DNA from: Selaginella moellendorffii
Lineage: Eukaryota > Streptophyta > Lycopodiopsida > Selaginellales > Selaginellaceae
Direction: 5' to 3'
DNA: 64,000 nucleotides
Assembly (NCBI RefSeq): GCF_000143415.4
Contig: NW_003314309.1
Location: 96,022-160,021, forward strand
In this document: piece after piece, positions 10,456 through 22,190 of the stretch
Layout of the letters: each line of letters opens with the position of its first letter
Numbering within the stretch: position 1 is the stretch's first letter
Notes under the pieces: model-generated
Databases searched by the model: none
The model's input: only the letters and a program-made list of their open reading frames with translations
Told to the model about the DNA's origin: nothing
Translations under genes and position numbers: made by a program

Positions 10456-10880
10456 TGTAGTGCATATAGTTTTTACCTTTTATAAAAATGAAGTGGAACC
10501 TAAACCCTCTATATGCCATGTGTCATCCAAAGGACAGTGGTGTGGAACTCGAGTTTCAAAGCCTTGGGCCATTGAACAAAAGAATGGTGCCAAACTTTTA
10601 AGTATGAACCCAAGGAGCCAACGTATTATAGTGACTTGGAACAATCCTAGAGCATTTAATATCCCAATGCTAGGACTAACATATAGTGTTATTTCAACAT
10701 ACTAATGGCATAATACAAAGATATAGGTACTTCACCAACTAATATCATATAGAACTTGGGCTTAAACCCAGAACAAGGACAAACACGCAAACAAGAGCTA
10801 AATTATACCTCAATTTAGCCAACATGCCCAATCTACCCATTATCCCTACTATATATATGGAACCCCCCATAGCACTGAGC
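10456..10880 (-). mobile_element. Solo LTR at the broken 3' end of MSH3 (block A)
   Basis: Begins TGTAGTGCATATAG and follows the LTR at 44681-45216 across its length, ending in ...tatggaaccccccatagcac, which corresponds to that LTR's ...ggaaccccctatatcctgctaca. The MSH3 reading frame stops matching its family only a few bases further on. Some internal parts, including the hairpin cctatggtgatttaccatagg of the 44.7-kb copy, are lost here. Confidence 0.65.
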
Positions 10881-10882
10881 TG

Positions 10883-13800
10883 GAGCTTGTAGAGGAACAT
10901 CACCTTTTGTGCCACTTCTTGCACTAAGCTTTTGTCAAGGTCTCCTTCCAGGCTCTCCACAAGATATGACATATGGTATGCTTGAACCTGGCTGGGAAAG
11001 AGCTTCACCACCTCCGTGACGTTCAAGTAGTGAGTAACGACGAGCGTGAAGCATTGAACCTCTTGGAGAAGGTGATGGAGCGTCGCATACGCGATGGGGA
11101 TGCCGTCGTGCGTGCTGGTTCCTCTTCCCAGCTCGTCGATGACTACCAGCGAGCGAGAAGTTGCCTTGTGGAGAATAGTTGAAGCTTCGCTCAGCTCCTC
11201 GAAAAACGTACTGGAGCCCCTCTGGATTCTGTCCATCGCCCCCATTCTCGTAAACACGGCATCAAATACATGCAGTTTGGCTGTCGCGGCTGGAACATAC
11301 GATCCTATCTGCACGATAACAAAACATACGGAGTGAAAAGAAATAAAGATACTGGGACATGATTGTGATTAGAGCAACTTGACGGATGTAGCAACTTTTA
11401 CCACCCATGTTTGGACCAGTGATTATTTGCGATCGTTCACCCTCACCAGAAACAACTGTGTCATTTGGTACAAATGCATCTTGCAGAGTCGAATCTAGGA
11501 CCTGCTCACGGAAAGAAATCTCAGTAAAAATATTAAACGACAAGAGCAAAAGAAACAAACCGGATGTCGACCACCTTCTATCTTCAAAAGGCACGCTTCA
11601 TCCACGAACTCCGGTCGAACATACCCCTGAAGCACATTTTCATTCAGATAAGCGTTGAAAAACACAAGGAGACAGACCTGATTGCACGAGACAACAGCAA
11701 GGGAATAAAGACAGTCGAGAGCTGCTAGTGCCTGTACTGCAGCCCGGAACTCCATGTGATAGGAGGTAAAGTCAGTCAGGAACATGTCCCATGCTTTGGC
11801 GCAAGATATATTTAATTGCTCCTTTGCAAGTGCCATTCTTTCCGATGCTTCCAAGACCTCCGGAGGATGAAAGCGGTTTGCCTTTTTCGTACTGTTTATT
11901 TTAACCCAATCTGCAGGTACACGCTGCGCACATGGAACCTGAAACTACAAGCTTTTAGCAATCAAATAACTGAATTGAGAAAAAGAAGGTACCTGGACCA
12001 AAAACGACGTTCCCGAGACGCTCAAGTATTCCAGATTTGAACACTTCAACAGTTTCCGATAACTGGGAAGAAAACTTTCGAGATCCTCCTCAATACTTTT
12101 TATGGTCTCTTTGCATTCGTCTACCTGAAACACGACTTAAACGAAGTCTGGGAAACGATAACAAAACCTCGGGAAACTGGCCGGCAACAAACAAGTTAAT
12201 CTTATCCCCGGCAGCTGCTGCCTCTGCATTCAAACTCGTCACAAGCTTGTTTGCGTGATCTATCACTGAAGTTGAAGTCACTGCGGAGATTAGCCTGCTG
12301 AGGAGCGCAGACCTGGCGTCGCGAACCCGTTGAAACTGGGACGCTGCTTTCATAATCGCATTAATCACGTTAATGAACTGCAGCAAACATTACGGTCAGA
12401 AAAGAATAACATACAGGATTACAGAAAAGCAAAGGTACCTCATACGTTGTTGCTGTTTTGTGATAAATTCTTGTGATACCACGCTCAAGATCAGGCGATT
12501 TTCCCAGCAGCAACAACGTTGAAGCTAAAGTTGCAACTGTTGTACCTCTGCCTTTATCTCCAATGGATTCGGCAATTTCCGCAACGGCGTCTAAACGTTG
12601 AGAAATGAGCATGCGGTCTCTTAACGGATGGGTCACCTGAAAATAGACATGAATGAAAAAACGAAAAATCCAAAATTGTGACTGAGACCAAACTCCTTAC
12701 CCAATACTTAAGCAGCCTCGCGCCAAAAGCAGTTTTTGTGTGGTTCATAAGCCAGAATAAAGATCCGTTTTCAGTACCATCAGTTTGGTTATGTAGAATC
12801 TAGAAAGAAAAAACTTGTTACTGGCAAGTAAACATCGCATTCAGTGGTTACCTCAAGCTGGCGGATGGTATTGGGCGAGAGCGTCATCTCTTGCTGCCCG
12901 GCAAATGGTCGGAAAAGAGCTCCTAAGCGCAATACATTTTCCAGATGAAACTGCTTCAGATAAGCAAATATATGCGCAAACGCAGCAACCACGATTTCTG
13001 GCATCGTCATCAACGCCTGCAAACTTCAATTCTCATCCGATAGTGTAATCAAGACAACTAGAAAATCACCTCCAGCCCTCCATCAACCTTCTCGTCCAGA
13101 CAGCCTTTCTTAGAAGGCGCCAAGCTCCCGTAGAAGTCCGCAAGAGCAGCAACAGGACCGCCATTTTCAAACGAGTTCTCAGGCGTCTTCTCGACTCGAA
13201 CATCCGCTGCGCCTGCATAGTCCATCAACAACTATAGAAAAATCACCATCATTCATATACAACCCGATCAGAGAAAAGAAAACAGCTTACCTTCTTTGTA
13301 GAAGCGGACAAGGACGCAGATAAAAGAAGTTCTGCGGGAGCACACGCAAGCAACCGTGATTCCAGTTCCGTCCTGGTGACAGTGTCCATGAAGTGACCAT
13401 ACATCACGTCTCCGGTCGAGGTTTCCACGGCCACCACCCCAAATCTAGCATCAAAACTTCCCCTCACTTCATCCTTTCCAGCGTTGGCCTTGCGCTCGGT
13501 GATTGCCTCCTCCACAACACACATGATATAGCTGCTCAGACGAATAGGTCCATCCCTTTCCCCGCTCTCTTCTCCCCCAAGAAACTCGCCCGCCTCGAGC
13601 GTGGCCTTGGTATATAGCGCCGAGAGATCTCTCGAGAACGGGCCAGCCTTGTTCGTCCCGTGAGCTTTGATAGCCGCTGTCTCGGTCTGCTTGACAACGC
13701 CAACTTTGTAGCCAGCTTCCACAAGCCTTCTCACATGTACGTGCAGCCGGAACGTTGGAACGCTGGCAGTGAGAAAGTTGTGGCTGTAGTAAGCAACGAT

Positions 13801-14286
13801 TCCCAAAACATTGGCTGCTTTCTCCGCATCCTCTCCGAAAAATCGAAACTTGTATCCCACCTCGACCATGAGAAGGACGTCTGGGAATTTCTTCTTGAGC
13901 TCCACAATCTGCTGCTCCAGAGGAGTAAGCTTCTCCTTCCTTGACGGCGGCTTTCCATAAAAGGAGGGATTTCCACCACCGCCATCCCTGTCCCCCTCTC
14001 CAAGAAGAACATCTACAAACTTTCTACGCCTGTCTTTAATCGCTTCCCCCGATACTCCGCAATCGGCATCCTTCCCATCGCCCGACCCGGCGTCTACATC
14101 TAAATTCAAGCACCGTTTCTTACTCGCGCTGGCCGCATTCTCGGCTGATCGCCTGAGATGATACGGCGATGGCCACACAAGTGTGGGAGCCCGCGATGCA
14201 TCGGTCTCACCTCGCTTGAAGAAGCTGGGGATGATCGCCTGGCCCTTGGCGGCGGCAGCGCCCTCGTCCTTCTTTCTCTTTCCCAT
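10883..14286 (-). CDS. MSH3: DNA mismatch repair protein MSH3, copy A (3'-truncated, probably disrupted)
   Basis: MutS family; with MSH2 it forms MutSbeta, which in nuclei recognises insertion/deletion loops. Eleven exons (minus strand) can be placed from splice sites and frame: 14286-13291, 13231-13070, 13016-12852, 12799-12701, 12636-12439, 12377-12168, 12124-11993, 11938-11678, 11626-11561, 11501-11352, 11308-10883, about 955 codons in all. Features: PIP box QAIIPSFF at residues 16-23; mismatch-binding domain around 125-240 ([19 protein letters not shown]); Walker A GPNMGGKS; Walker B/signature [17 protein letters not shown] motif. Family members run to about 1080-1130 aa. Here homology ends at FLYKL and the last roughly 100 residues (dimerisation helices) are missing, replaced by an LTR. 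Compared with copy C, nine bases including the donor GT after exon 10 (MSQ) are deleted; retaining the 43-nt intron remnant would shift frame. The start ATG is the first in frame and gives the PIP box. Confidence 0.85.
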
Positions 14287-14309
14287 TCAAAAACTTATAA
14301 ACCCTAAGA
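14287..14309 (-). promoter_or_regulatory. Residual 5' flank of MSH3 copy A
   Basis: Only about 25-30 bases upstream of the ATG (cattcaaaaacttataaaccctaagattctt on the plus strand) are shared with copy C. Beyond that, CACTA sequence begins in A whereas C runs into an older MSH3 relic. Any longer native promoter has been cut off here. Confidence 0.5.
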
Positions 14310-15611
14310 TTCTTCTATATTATCAATAAATAATTTATTTTGATAAATTGTTAATGTCCAAATTCCATGATCAATTTTTCCATTACGTCACAGCCACATA
14401 TTTTCCTTTATTCTGCACATAATTAAATATTTTTTAGTACTTAATTCATCATTTTTACTAGTAATAGTTTTATATATAGTTTCAAAAACATTCTTAAATA
14501 TATGCATATAATCCTTTAAAAATGCTACTGGCAACTTATAAAAAATGGAAGTTGATAAAATGTGAATATAATCATTTTTTATCATTAGATAATGATATTT
14601 GATCTTCTTGTCTAACCAAATAATAATATGTTGCCTATTGTTTTGGAGTCATCTATCCTAGTATTGGTCAAATATAATTATGGCCATTAAATAAACTAAT
14701 TAAAATTAGAATTTAATTTGTGTTTTAGAAATAATAACTAAAATCTTACATTCTATTAGTAGACCTAAATAGATGATCCATAGGTAAAAAACACCAATGA
14801 CTAATATATATGCATTTTTATAAACTTTGTGACTATATTCCAAGAATCTAGATCCACAGTCTAGGTAAAAGTATTTTCCCATTAATTTGAAGTCCTGAAC
14901 AAAATCATAATCCAGGAAAATCATGAATAAACTATCACATTGCTTCTCTAAACTTTAAAACCTGTTGACCTTTTGGCTTAGAATTATCTTTCCATGGCAC
15001 TTCATCCTATAATTGTTTCAACTCTTCCAAAAATAATGACCAATAAATATTAGGTACTAGGAAGTTTTAGGCCTAGAAAAATTATAAATAGAAATATTTC
15101 ATTTTATTTTAAACTAATACCTGGTTTAATCATAATAAGAAATATAAATGAAGGCTTAATTGCTAAAGTTGGTGGTATATTATTATTAACTGCAACAATT
15201 GCCTAACATGAATATATTTTTGCCATTAATTTTATTGGAGAAAGATCATTTGTAGCCATAGCAAGATGTATATCTCTTGGATTTACTACAAATTTTTTTA
15301 AGATGAACCATCTGCAGACATTCTCATTATTCCATTAATGGATTGATGATAAAATGATAAGCTAAATATTGTGTTATTTCTCTACATTGAAATTATTATT
15401 GAAGTCAAGGTATAATAGAGATAAAATAAAATTATTAATAAATTTAAATAATAAATTAATAAAAATTAATTACCTTTCAAAATGATCTGTTTCTTTTCTT
15501 AATATTCCAGTAATAACTTGCACATCTAGAATCCTTAAACAAGCCAACAAAATAGAAACACTTGCCCCTTTATAAATAAGTAATAAATTGCCTTCATTTC
15601 CATGTAAGCCA
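14310..15611 (-). mobile_element. CACTA relic, first of two concatenated partial copies
   Basis: Minus-strand TNP2 pieces appear in order from high to low coordinate. DPRDIHL lies near 15255-15290 and PPTLAIKPSFIFLIMIIPG near 15115-15185. FKLMGKYFYLDCG lies near 14860-14900, then GHWCFLPMDHLFRSTNR near 14745-14800 (the TNP2 GHRRFLPxxHxxR motif), then LPVAFLKDYMHIFKNVF near 14460-14560. Frames are broken by indels. The low end abuts the MSH3 5' flank. Confidence 0.8.
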
Positions 15612-17322
15612 ATAAATGATCCATAGGTAAGAAACACCAATGACCATTATATATGCATTTTTATAAATTTCATGACTATACTCCAATAAATCCAAGTCCA
15701 CAGTCTAGGTAAAAGTATTTTCCCATTATTTTGAAGTCTTGAACAAAATTATAAATGAATAAACTATCATATTGCTTCTCTAAGCTTTAAAAACTATTGA
15801 CCCTTTAGCTTAGAATTATTTTTTAATGGCACTCCATCCCTTAATTGTTTCAACTCTTCCTAAAATAATAACTAATAAATATTAAATTTTTGGACCTAGA
15901 AAAATTATAAATGTAAATATTTCATTTTAGTTTATAAACTAATACCTGGTATAATCATAATAAGAAATATAAATGAAGGCTTAATTGCTAGAGTTGGTGG
16001 TATATTATTATTAACTGCAACAATTTCCTATATTTTTGCTATTAATTTTGTTAGAGAAAGATCATTTGCAACCATAGTAAGATGTATATTTCTTGGATTT
16101 ACTGCAAAATTTGGGTAATCATCTTCGATTTTTTTTAAGTTGAACCATTTGCAGGCATTCTCATTATTCCATTAGTGGATTGATGATAAAATGATAAGTT
16201 ATATATTGTGCTATTTCTCTACATTGAAATTATTATTGAAATCAAGGTATAATAGAGAAATAGTGCATTATTGTCTCAGGTATATAATTGCTAAAATCTT
16301 TGTGCTTGCTAGGAATAGAAATTTGACAAAATTGAAGGTCCTTATTCTCCTTATGAAATAACATGAAATCATTGATGCATGAATCAATCTTTTTATAGGT
16401 AAGTCCATTATGTTAAGCGATATTTACCACTTCCTTATAATTATTTGAAAACTTTTATTTGTAGGCAACATTTTTTTAAAGAGCCTTTATCCAAATAATT
16501 AAAAATTCAATACTAAATAATAAATAAAAATTAATTACCTTACAAAATGATCTATTGCTTGGCTTGATATTCCGATAATAACTTTCAGATATAGAATCCT
16601 TAAACAAGCCAACAAAATAGAAGCACTTGCCCCTTTATAAATAGGTAATAAATTGTCTTCATTTCCATGTAAGCAATTTTAAAAATAATTAAATATATTA
16701 TCATTCTCAAAATCATCATTGCCACTACCATTACCACCACTCAAATTAATATAACAATCATCTGGAACTATAGGGCTTTTATCAATTTCAAAAAATTGTT
16801 ATACTAAAGTAGTAGATCTGCATAATCTAATCCCTTGAATATCTTCCATTGAAAACCATGCATCATGTGGTGCTAAAGGATGTTTACCATAAAGACGAAT
16901 ATGATTTATGATAATTTGTATAAGGTAAATATAATTACTTCTACACCTTAAACACTAACATGCAACTCTCATTCTTAAATCCTAAACAAAAAACTTAATA
17001 CAGATCTGAGGAAGAAAACAAAGTTCTTTTATTAGGAAATTATATGGGTACATTATACTGCTATTAGTAATTTAGTTAATGTAAATATTGTTGAAATTTA
17101 TGACTAAAACTTTTGGAACTACAAACCTTAAGAACTTACATTTTAGTCATAGTTTAAAATTTGTAAATTGCAACTCTAATTAGCAACATATATGAGCTTA
17201 TCTAGCTTTAAAGAATATGTTACTACAAATTATGATTTATATTTTAGTTGTAAGGGACAACTATAATCTCCAACTTAAATTTGAGTAACTATAAAGCTAT
17301 CACAAATTACAACTTAAAATTT
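15612..17322 (-). mobile_element. CACTA relic, second concatenated partial copy
   Basis: At about 15612 the sequence jumps back to the GHWCFLPMDH region (aataaatgatccataggtaagaaacaccaatg), so a second partial copy follows head-to-tail. It adds more 5' sequence than the first. The DCMLFYKE-like part lies near 16270-16380, the IYKGASASILLACLRIL part (TNP2 N-terminal region) near 16560-16640, and the AT-rich subterminal repeats near 16900-17322. The terminal repeat is missing; sequence switches to a GTPase exon at about 17323. Confidence 0.8.
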
Positions 17323-17507
17323 GTTTCCAGGCCAAGTATGTGAGCGCTGGGACTACTCAAGGGGATCCCGAGCTGGAGGATGATCCGGAGTCACAGCTCC
17401 ATCCCCACTGCGAAGAGGATTATGTGCAAACTCTAGGTGTGGCTTTGCGAGAGAAGTGCCTGAGGATCAAGAATGCCAAGATTGTTTTCAGCATCTGGGA
17501 GCTTGGC
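17323..17507 (+). pseudogene. Captured exon of a Tem1/SPG1-like small GTPase
   Basis: After an acceptor-like tttgtttccag, the plus-strand frame from 17331 reads AKYVS..., then an acidic insert (DPELEDDPES), then EEDYVQTLGVALREK, CLRIKNAKIVFSIWELG. This is the switch I/switch II part of Tem1/Spg1-type Ras-like GTPases (typically EEDYIQTLGVNFMEK, FSIWDLGG). P-loop and later motifs are absent. At FSIWELG the sequence passes into LRR-RLP sequence (tctctccgtgacaggc), where the GTPase frame meets a TGA three codons on. Only this one exon, with the end of its upstream intron, is present. Confidence 0.75.
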
Positions 17508-19513
17508 ATCTCTCCGTGACAGGCTTGGCATCAAAGTGTGGAACGAGACTGCCAATCCAAGAGCATGGCGGGGAGTGGAGTGGAGCTCGGACAACCAAGT
17601 GGAGGGCCTCGCTCTGTCCAGGTTTAATCTCTCGGGAGTTTTTCCTGCCACCTGGGCCGAGCTTCCATCGCTGGCTCGCCTGGACCTCTCGCAAAACGGC
17701 CTCTCCTCGCTGGAAGTCCTTTGCAAAAATACGCAGCTCAACCTCCTCAACTTGAGCTCCAATTCCCTGCAAGAGTTCCCCGGAAATCTCTCCAGCCTCG
17801 AGAGTTTGGAAAGCCTGGACCTCAGTGGGAACTTCTTCACAGTGGCCGGACTCCCAAACTTTAGCTTGACGCTGCGATCGCTCAACCTGTCCATCAACAA
17901 CTTAACTGGGAGCTTTTCCATTGGTGGCACTGGAACTCTCGCACAACGGACTCAGCGGCTCCATTCCAGAAACTTTCGGGGAGATGACGAACTTGACGCG
18001 CCTGGACATATCGTATCACAGGTTTAGAGGAGATCTACCCGATATTTGGAGCAAGAACTTGGAGCTCAGGTACATGGGTATCTCCAACAATTCGCTCCAG
18101 GGTGGTTTGCCACCGAGCTTGAGAAGGCTACGCAAGCTCTCGGATTTACGCGCTGCATACAACTCTCTCTCCGGGCCACTGGAGCTGGAAGATGGCGACT
18201 TTGCAAGCATCGAGGTTTTGAACCTCGGGCTAAACTGGTTTAGCGGAACGATCCCGGCTACGCTGGGAGGCTTGAGGAACTTGAAGATCCTGGTTCTCAC
18301 GGGGAATCGTTTTAGTGGCACCATCCCAGGCGAGCTCTCGAAGCTCTCGCATCTCCAGCTGCTGGTTCTCACGGGGAATCGTTTTAGTGGTGCCATACCT
18401 CCGGAGCTTGGAAACTGTTCGAACATCAGAGGGATACGCCTCGACAGCAATTACTTGACTGGAACAATCCCAGGCGAGCTCTCGAAGCTCTCACATCTCC
18501 AGCAGCTAGTTCTCAGCAGCAACGACATCGGCGGGGAGCTCCCTTCCGGACTCTCCAACTGCACCGTGCTCGTCGTTCTCTGGCTGGGAAAGAACAAGTT
18601 CTCTGGAAATCTCCCTGAGAGCTTCGGGGATTTGAGCCGCCTGCTCATTCTGGAGCTTTCCAGCAACGATCTTGTCGGTTCAATCCCGGCCATGTTGCAA
18701 AACATGTCGGCTCTGCAGTTCCTCATCCTCGAAAACAACAGATTCAGTGGCTCCATACCGGACTGGCTTCCCAGGCTCACGAACTTACGAGCCATGGACT
18801 TCTCGGTTAACAGGTTCTCTGGGGAGATGCCGGAAAGCATTGGCCGACTGTTTGCCAACGTCCAGCTTTACAACAAGAGCAAACGGCATATGATGATTCA
18901 AACCGGAGGACTCGTCTACAACGGCTTCGCCTTCCCGACCTTCATAGACTTCTCCTTCAACCAGCTGACTGGAAGCATTCCAGCCGCCATTGGCGACCTC
19001 TACAAGCTCCAGGTGCTGGACCTGAGACACAACCAGCTAACAGGTCCCATTCCCGAGTCCCTGGGGAAGGCAAGGAATCTCTCCAAGGTGTGGCTCGCGG
19101 GGAATCGTCTCAATGGCTCCATACCATCGTCCGTGGCGGACCTCTCGTTTCTCACCATCTTCGACGTCTCCAACAACAGCCTGGTGGGACGGATACCTGA
19201 CAGCCCGCAACTCTCGTCCATGGACGCGGCTCTCTTCGCTGGGAATCAGCTCTGTGGCTTGCCACTGACCAACACCTGTTCGAGCACTGCTATGCCGCCA
19301 CATAAGCTTAGAACAGAGGGACAAGGTGGTAGCGAACAGGACCAAAGAGAGGTGATAACACTTGTCAGCGTTGCGATCTTCGTGGCAGCCTTCTTCAACG
19401 CGTTCTTCTGGACCTACTTTGCGGCAAACCACAGAGCTCATTCCCATGCTGGCAATCAAATCTCTAGCTCGTCCACCATGTTGCTGCCGTCCTTTCTACC
19501 TTCCAGTTCGTAA
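17508..19513 (+). pseudogene. LRR receptor-like protein, copy B (chimeric 5' end, frameshifted)
   Basis: Starts within the N-cap of the RLP (SLRDRLGIKVWNETANPRAW); signal peptide and promoter are gone. An ATG at 17473 inside the GTPase exon, out of the GTPase frame, opens a 184-codon chimeric ORF into the LRR region. A 17-bp deletion near 17927 (ggtggtaacctgggactggagg reduced to ggtgg) then shifts frame. The rest is open to 19513: LRRs, C-cap NQLCGLPLTNTC and the transmembrane helix. The LRR array is the shortest of the three. A 10-bp deletion near 19446 changes the tail so that it ends LPSFLPSSS. Likely not expressed as a receptor; it may reflect the smaller, ancestral LRR array. Confidence 0.8.
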
Positions 19514-21637
19514 TCCATCACCATCGTGTGACCGCTTGATGAAGTGAACTCTTCTTATCTGCTTTCAAGGCCGCCTCCTGTATAGTTTTGAGCTTATCAT
19601 GATCCTCCCACAGCCCCGCGCTCCGGTAGATGCTCGCCATCAGAACGTACGCAGCCGAGTCATTCTCGTCGATCTTCGTCAGTGCCTCGAACGCAATCCT
19701 CCCCACTTCCACTTACGGCAGGCCCTCCTCCAAACCACAGCATCCGCTCTCAAAGGCATGCTCTCGAGGACTTTCAAGGCCTCTTCCAGTCGGTTACGAG
19801 ATCCACCAAGCTGCTGTAGTGATGAATCCCGCAAACAATGCCAGAGTCCGGGTCCATTGCCTGGAAAAACTCCCTGCCTCGTTCAACTATGCCGCCGTGG
19901 CTGCAAGCAGTGATGACCGAGACAAATGTGATTGCGTTTGCTCGCACGCCATCTTCTCGCATCTCGCGAAAGGCTTCGAACACGCGCGACGTGTCACCCT
20001 GTTGGCCGAATCCCGTGATCAGTGCATTCCAGGCGACGATATCTCGGACTGCCAGAGATCCAAACAAGTGCTCGGCCGCACTCATAACTCCGCACTTCCT
20101 GTAGAAGTTTACTCCCCACAACTTGATCGTCTTCCAGCCCACGCCTGTAAAGCTCAGCCTGGATTCCTTCCAGCTAGGCCGTAAGTGCTACAAGAGTCCG
20201 AGAGTTTGGAGCACAGTCCACTCCAAGAGTTCCAGCCCGAGCTCACTCTCACCGTTGTCTATATATCCCTGTATCGAGCTCGTCCAAACGACAACGTCCC
20301 GGCTAGGCATGCGTTTGAAAACTGCTCGAGCTTTCACCATATCTCCACACTTGGCATACATGTCCACCAAGCTGCTCCCGACAAATCTGTGCTCGCAGCG
20401 TCCAAACTTCGCGGCGAGAGAATGAATCTCCATCCCCTTTTCTAGGCTCTGGATTCGCACTAGCTTTCCATCTTCTCACGGAACAGGTGGCTCGGACGCT
20501 GAAAGGTGGACGCAGGCCATGAGCGCAGCAACAAACGTTCTCTCGTCCGGATCGTTCTCCCGAGCCATGCCGAAGAACAGCTCCAAGGCCAGCTTACTGT
20601 CTCCACTCACATCGGCCAACCATGCCATCGAAGACCTTGCGAGCTTCCTCTAGCTTCTCACACTTCGCGTACATATCGATCAGAGTGTTCCCCACGAACA
20701 CGTCCTCACAGCACCTGTTGTTTGAAGCTTCACCGTGGATAGCCACCCCGGTTTCCAAGCTCTTTCTCTTCACGAGTTTGCCGTCGACATCCACCGCTTC
20801 TTCTCGCATTGCCGAGCTCGCACAGGCGGCAAGCGCAGCAACACACGTCCGAGAGCTTGGACAGCACCCAGATAGCTTCATATCTTCGAAGAACACGAGA
20901 GCCAGCTCGCTTTCCCCGTTGTCCACAAAGCCTTGTATCAAGCTCGTCCAGAGCACGACATCACGACGAGGCATGCTCTCGAAAACCATCCGCGCGTCGA
21001 CCATGCTCCCACACTTTGAGTACATGTCACTTGGCTGCTTCCCACGAAGATATCTCCACAGCAGTGGCTTTTCACAGCTCCATCGTGAACAGCGAGCCCC
21101 TTTTCCAGGCTCTTCGTCTTCACCATCTTTTGGTGGCCTCCTCTTTCACTGCTAGATTCGCACAGGCCTTGGCAGCAGCAACGAAAGTCCAAGACTTTGG
21201 CGAGCAGTCCATTTTCCCAAAGAACTCGAGAGCGACCTCGCTTTCTCGTCTTCCTTCGCCGTGAGGCTGCTACAAGCCTTTGCCGCGTCTTGGAGTTTGG
21301 CTTGCAGCCCGACCGCCTGGCTTGCATCCTCTCGAAGATCGCTGCCCAGCATCAAGGACATCACGTTTGGGTGAAGAATGCTGTCGAACACACGGCGGGA
21401 ATCCTCCATGCTGCCGCATTTCGCGTACATGTCCACAAGCGCATTGACAACATGGATCCCCAGCTGCTTGCTCTCCGCCGCCTGGGCGTGGATCGCCCAG
21501 GCGCAAATTGCCCTTGCGCAAATCCCTTGTGACCTTCAACGCCGACACCTGCTGATCGGGCGCCCGCGGCGGCGCTGCCGAAGGAGCGAATGCTGGTGCG
21601 GCGCATCGAATCGCTGCCGTCGCCAAGACTCATCCAT
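19456..21637 (-). pseudogene. PPR (PLS-type) protein pseudogene, copy B
   Basis: Same gene as at 4557-6885 with the same order of motifs: MDMYAKCGSMEDSRRVF near 21390-21436, MYSKCGSMVDARMVFESMPR near 20960-21025, SSLVDMYAKCGDMVKARAVF near 20310-20400, RDIVAWNALITGFGQQGDTS near 19990-20080, and the E-type tail near 19600-19700. It keeps more sequence than A near 20500-20740 (ERTFVAAL... and NTLIDMYAKCEKLEEARKVF) but lacks a piece around 21250-21350. Frames are broken in many places. It overlaps the LRR copy B 3' end by about 58 bp. Confidence 0.8.
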
Positions 21638-21696
21638 CGCAAGAACCCTAAACATTTGCTAGCAACATGGAAATTCAACCAAGGCCGTCGATTCAA

Positions 21697-22190
21697 GAAT
21701 ATCTGACGGTTGGAAATGAATCGGGGATGGAAAAACCTTGAGGTACTCGGGAAAAATCGCCCTGTACAACCCAGCGTAGCCTTGGGTGCGAACAATGTGC
21801 CTCAGCGCGCTCGCAATCCCAGGCTTGTAAGCCGGTGTCCATCTCCGGTCGCCCTCGAGTTAAGTCGATCGGAAACACCGCTGAAAACAGGAACTATGGC
21901 GATCACGCTCTTAAGACTCTTACCTGTTGAGGCAGCGATTCCTGCTACTCCACCGGAGATCAAGCTCGTCACCATCCTACTCGGGCCTGAAAGTAAACAT
22001 GTAACGCCAGGAGGCCTAAGCTTGTCAAAACTGTGTTTACCAATGCGATGCTGCTCTGTCTTTTCCAAAAATTTCTCAGGGAAACTAAAAAGAAATCCAA
22101 CTTTTAGCATTCCAGTAGTTGTAGAGAGTGTCATACAAGCAGAAGTTTATCGCAATCATTGGGCCTATGGCAGGAGTCAAGTCTGTTGCA
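21697..22190 (-). pseudogene. Mitochondrial carrier C-terminal fragment, copy B
   Basis: Same three exon pieces as in block A. PAIGPMIAINFCLYDTLYNYW lies near 22120-22185, MVTSLISGGVAGIAAST near 21925-21990, and FPIDLTR plus out-of-frame remains of the last repeat near 21697-21880. In the first piece GPT has become GPM. Non-functional. Confidence 0.7.

Noticed and set aside
13393-13944. Plus-strand ORFs within MSH3 exon 1
   Set aside because: Antisense shadows of a GC-rich exon; the minus frame has the PIP box and MutS domain.
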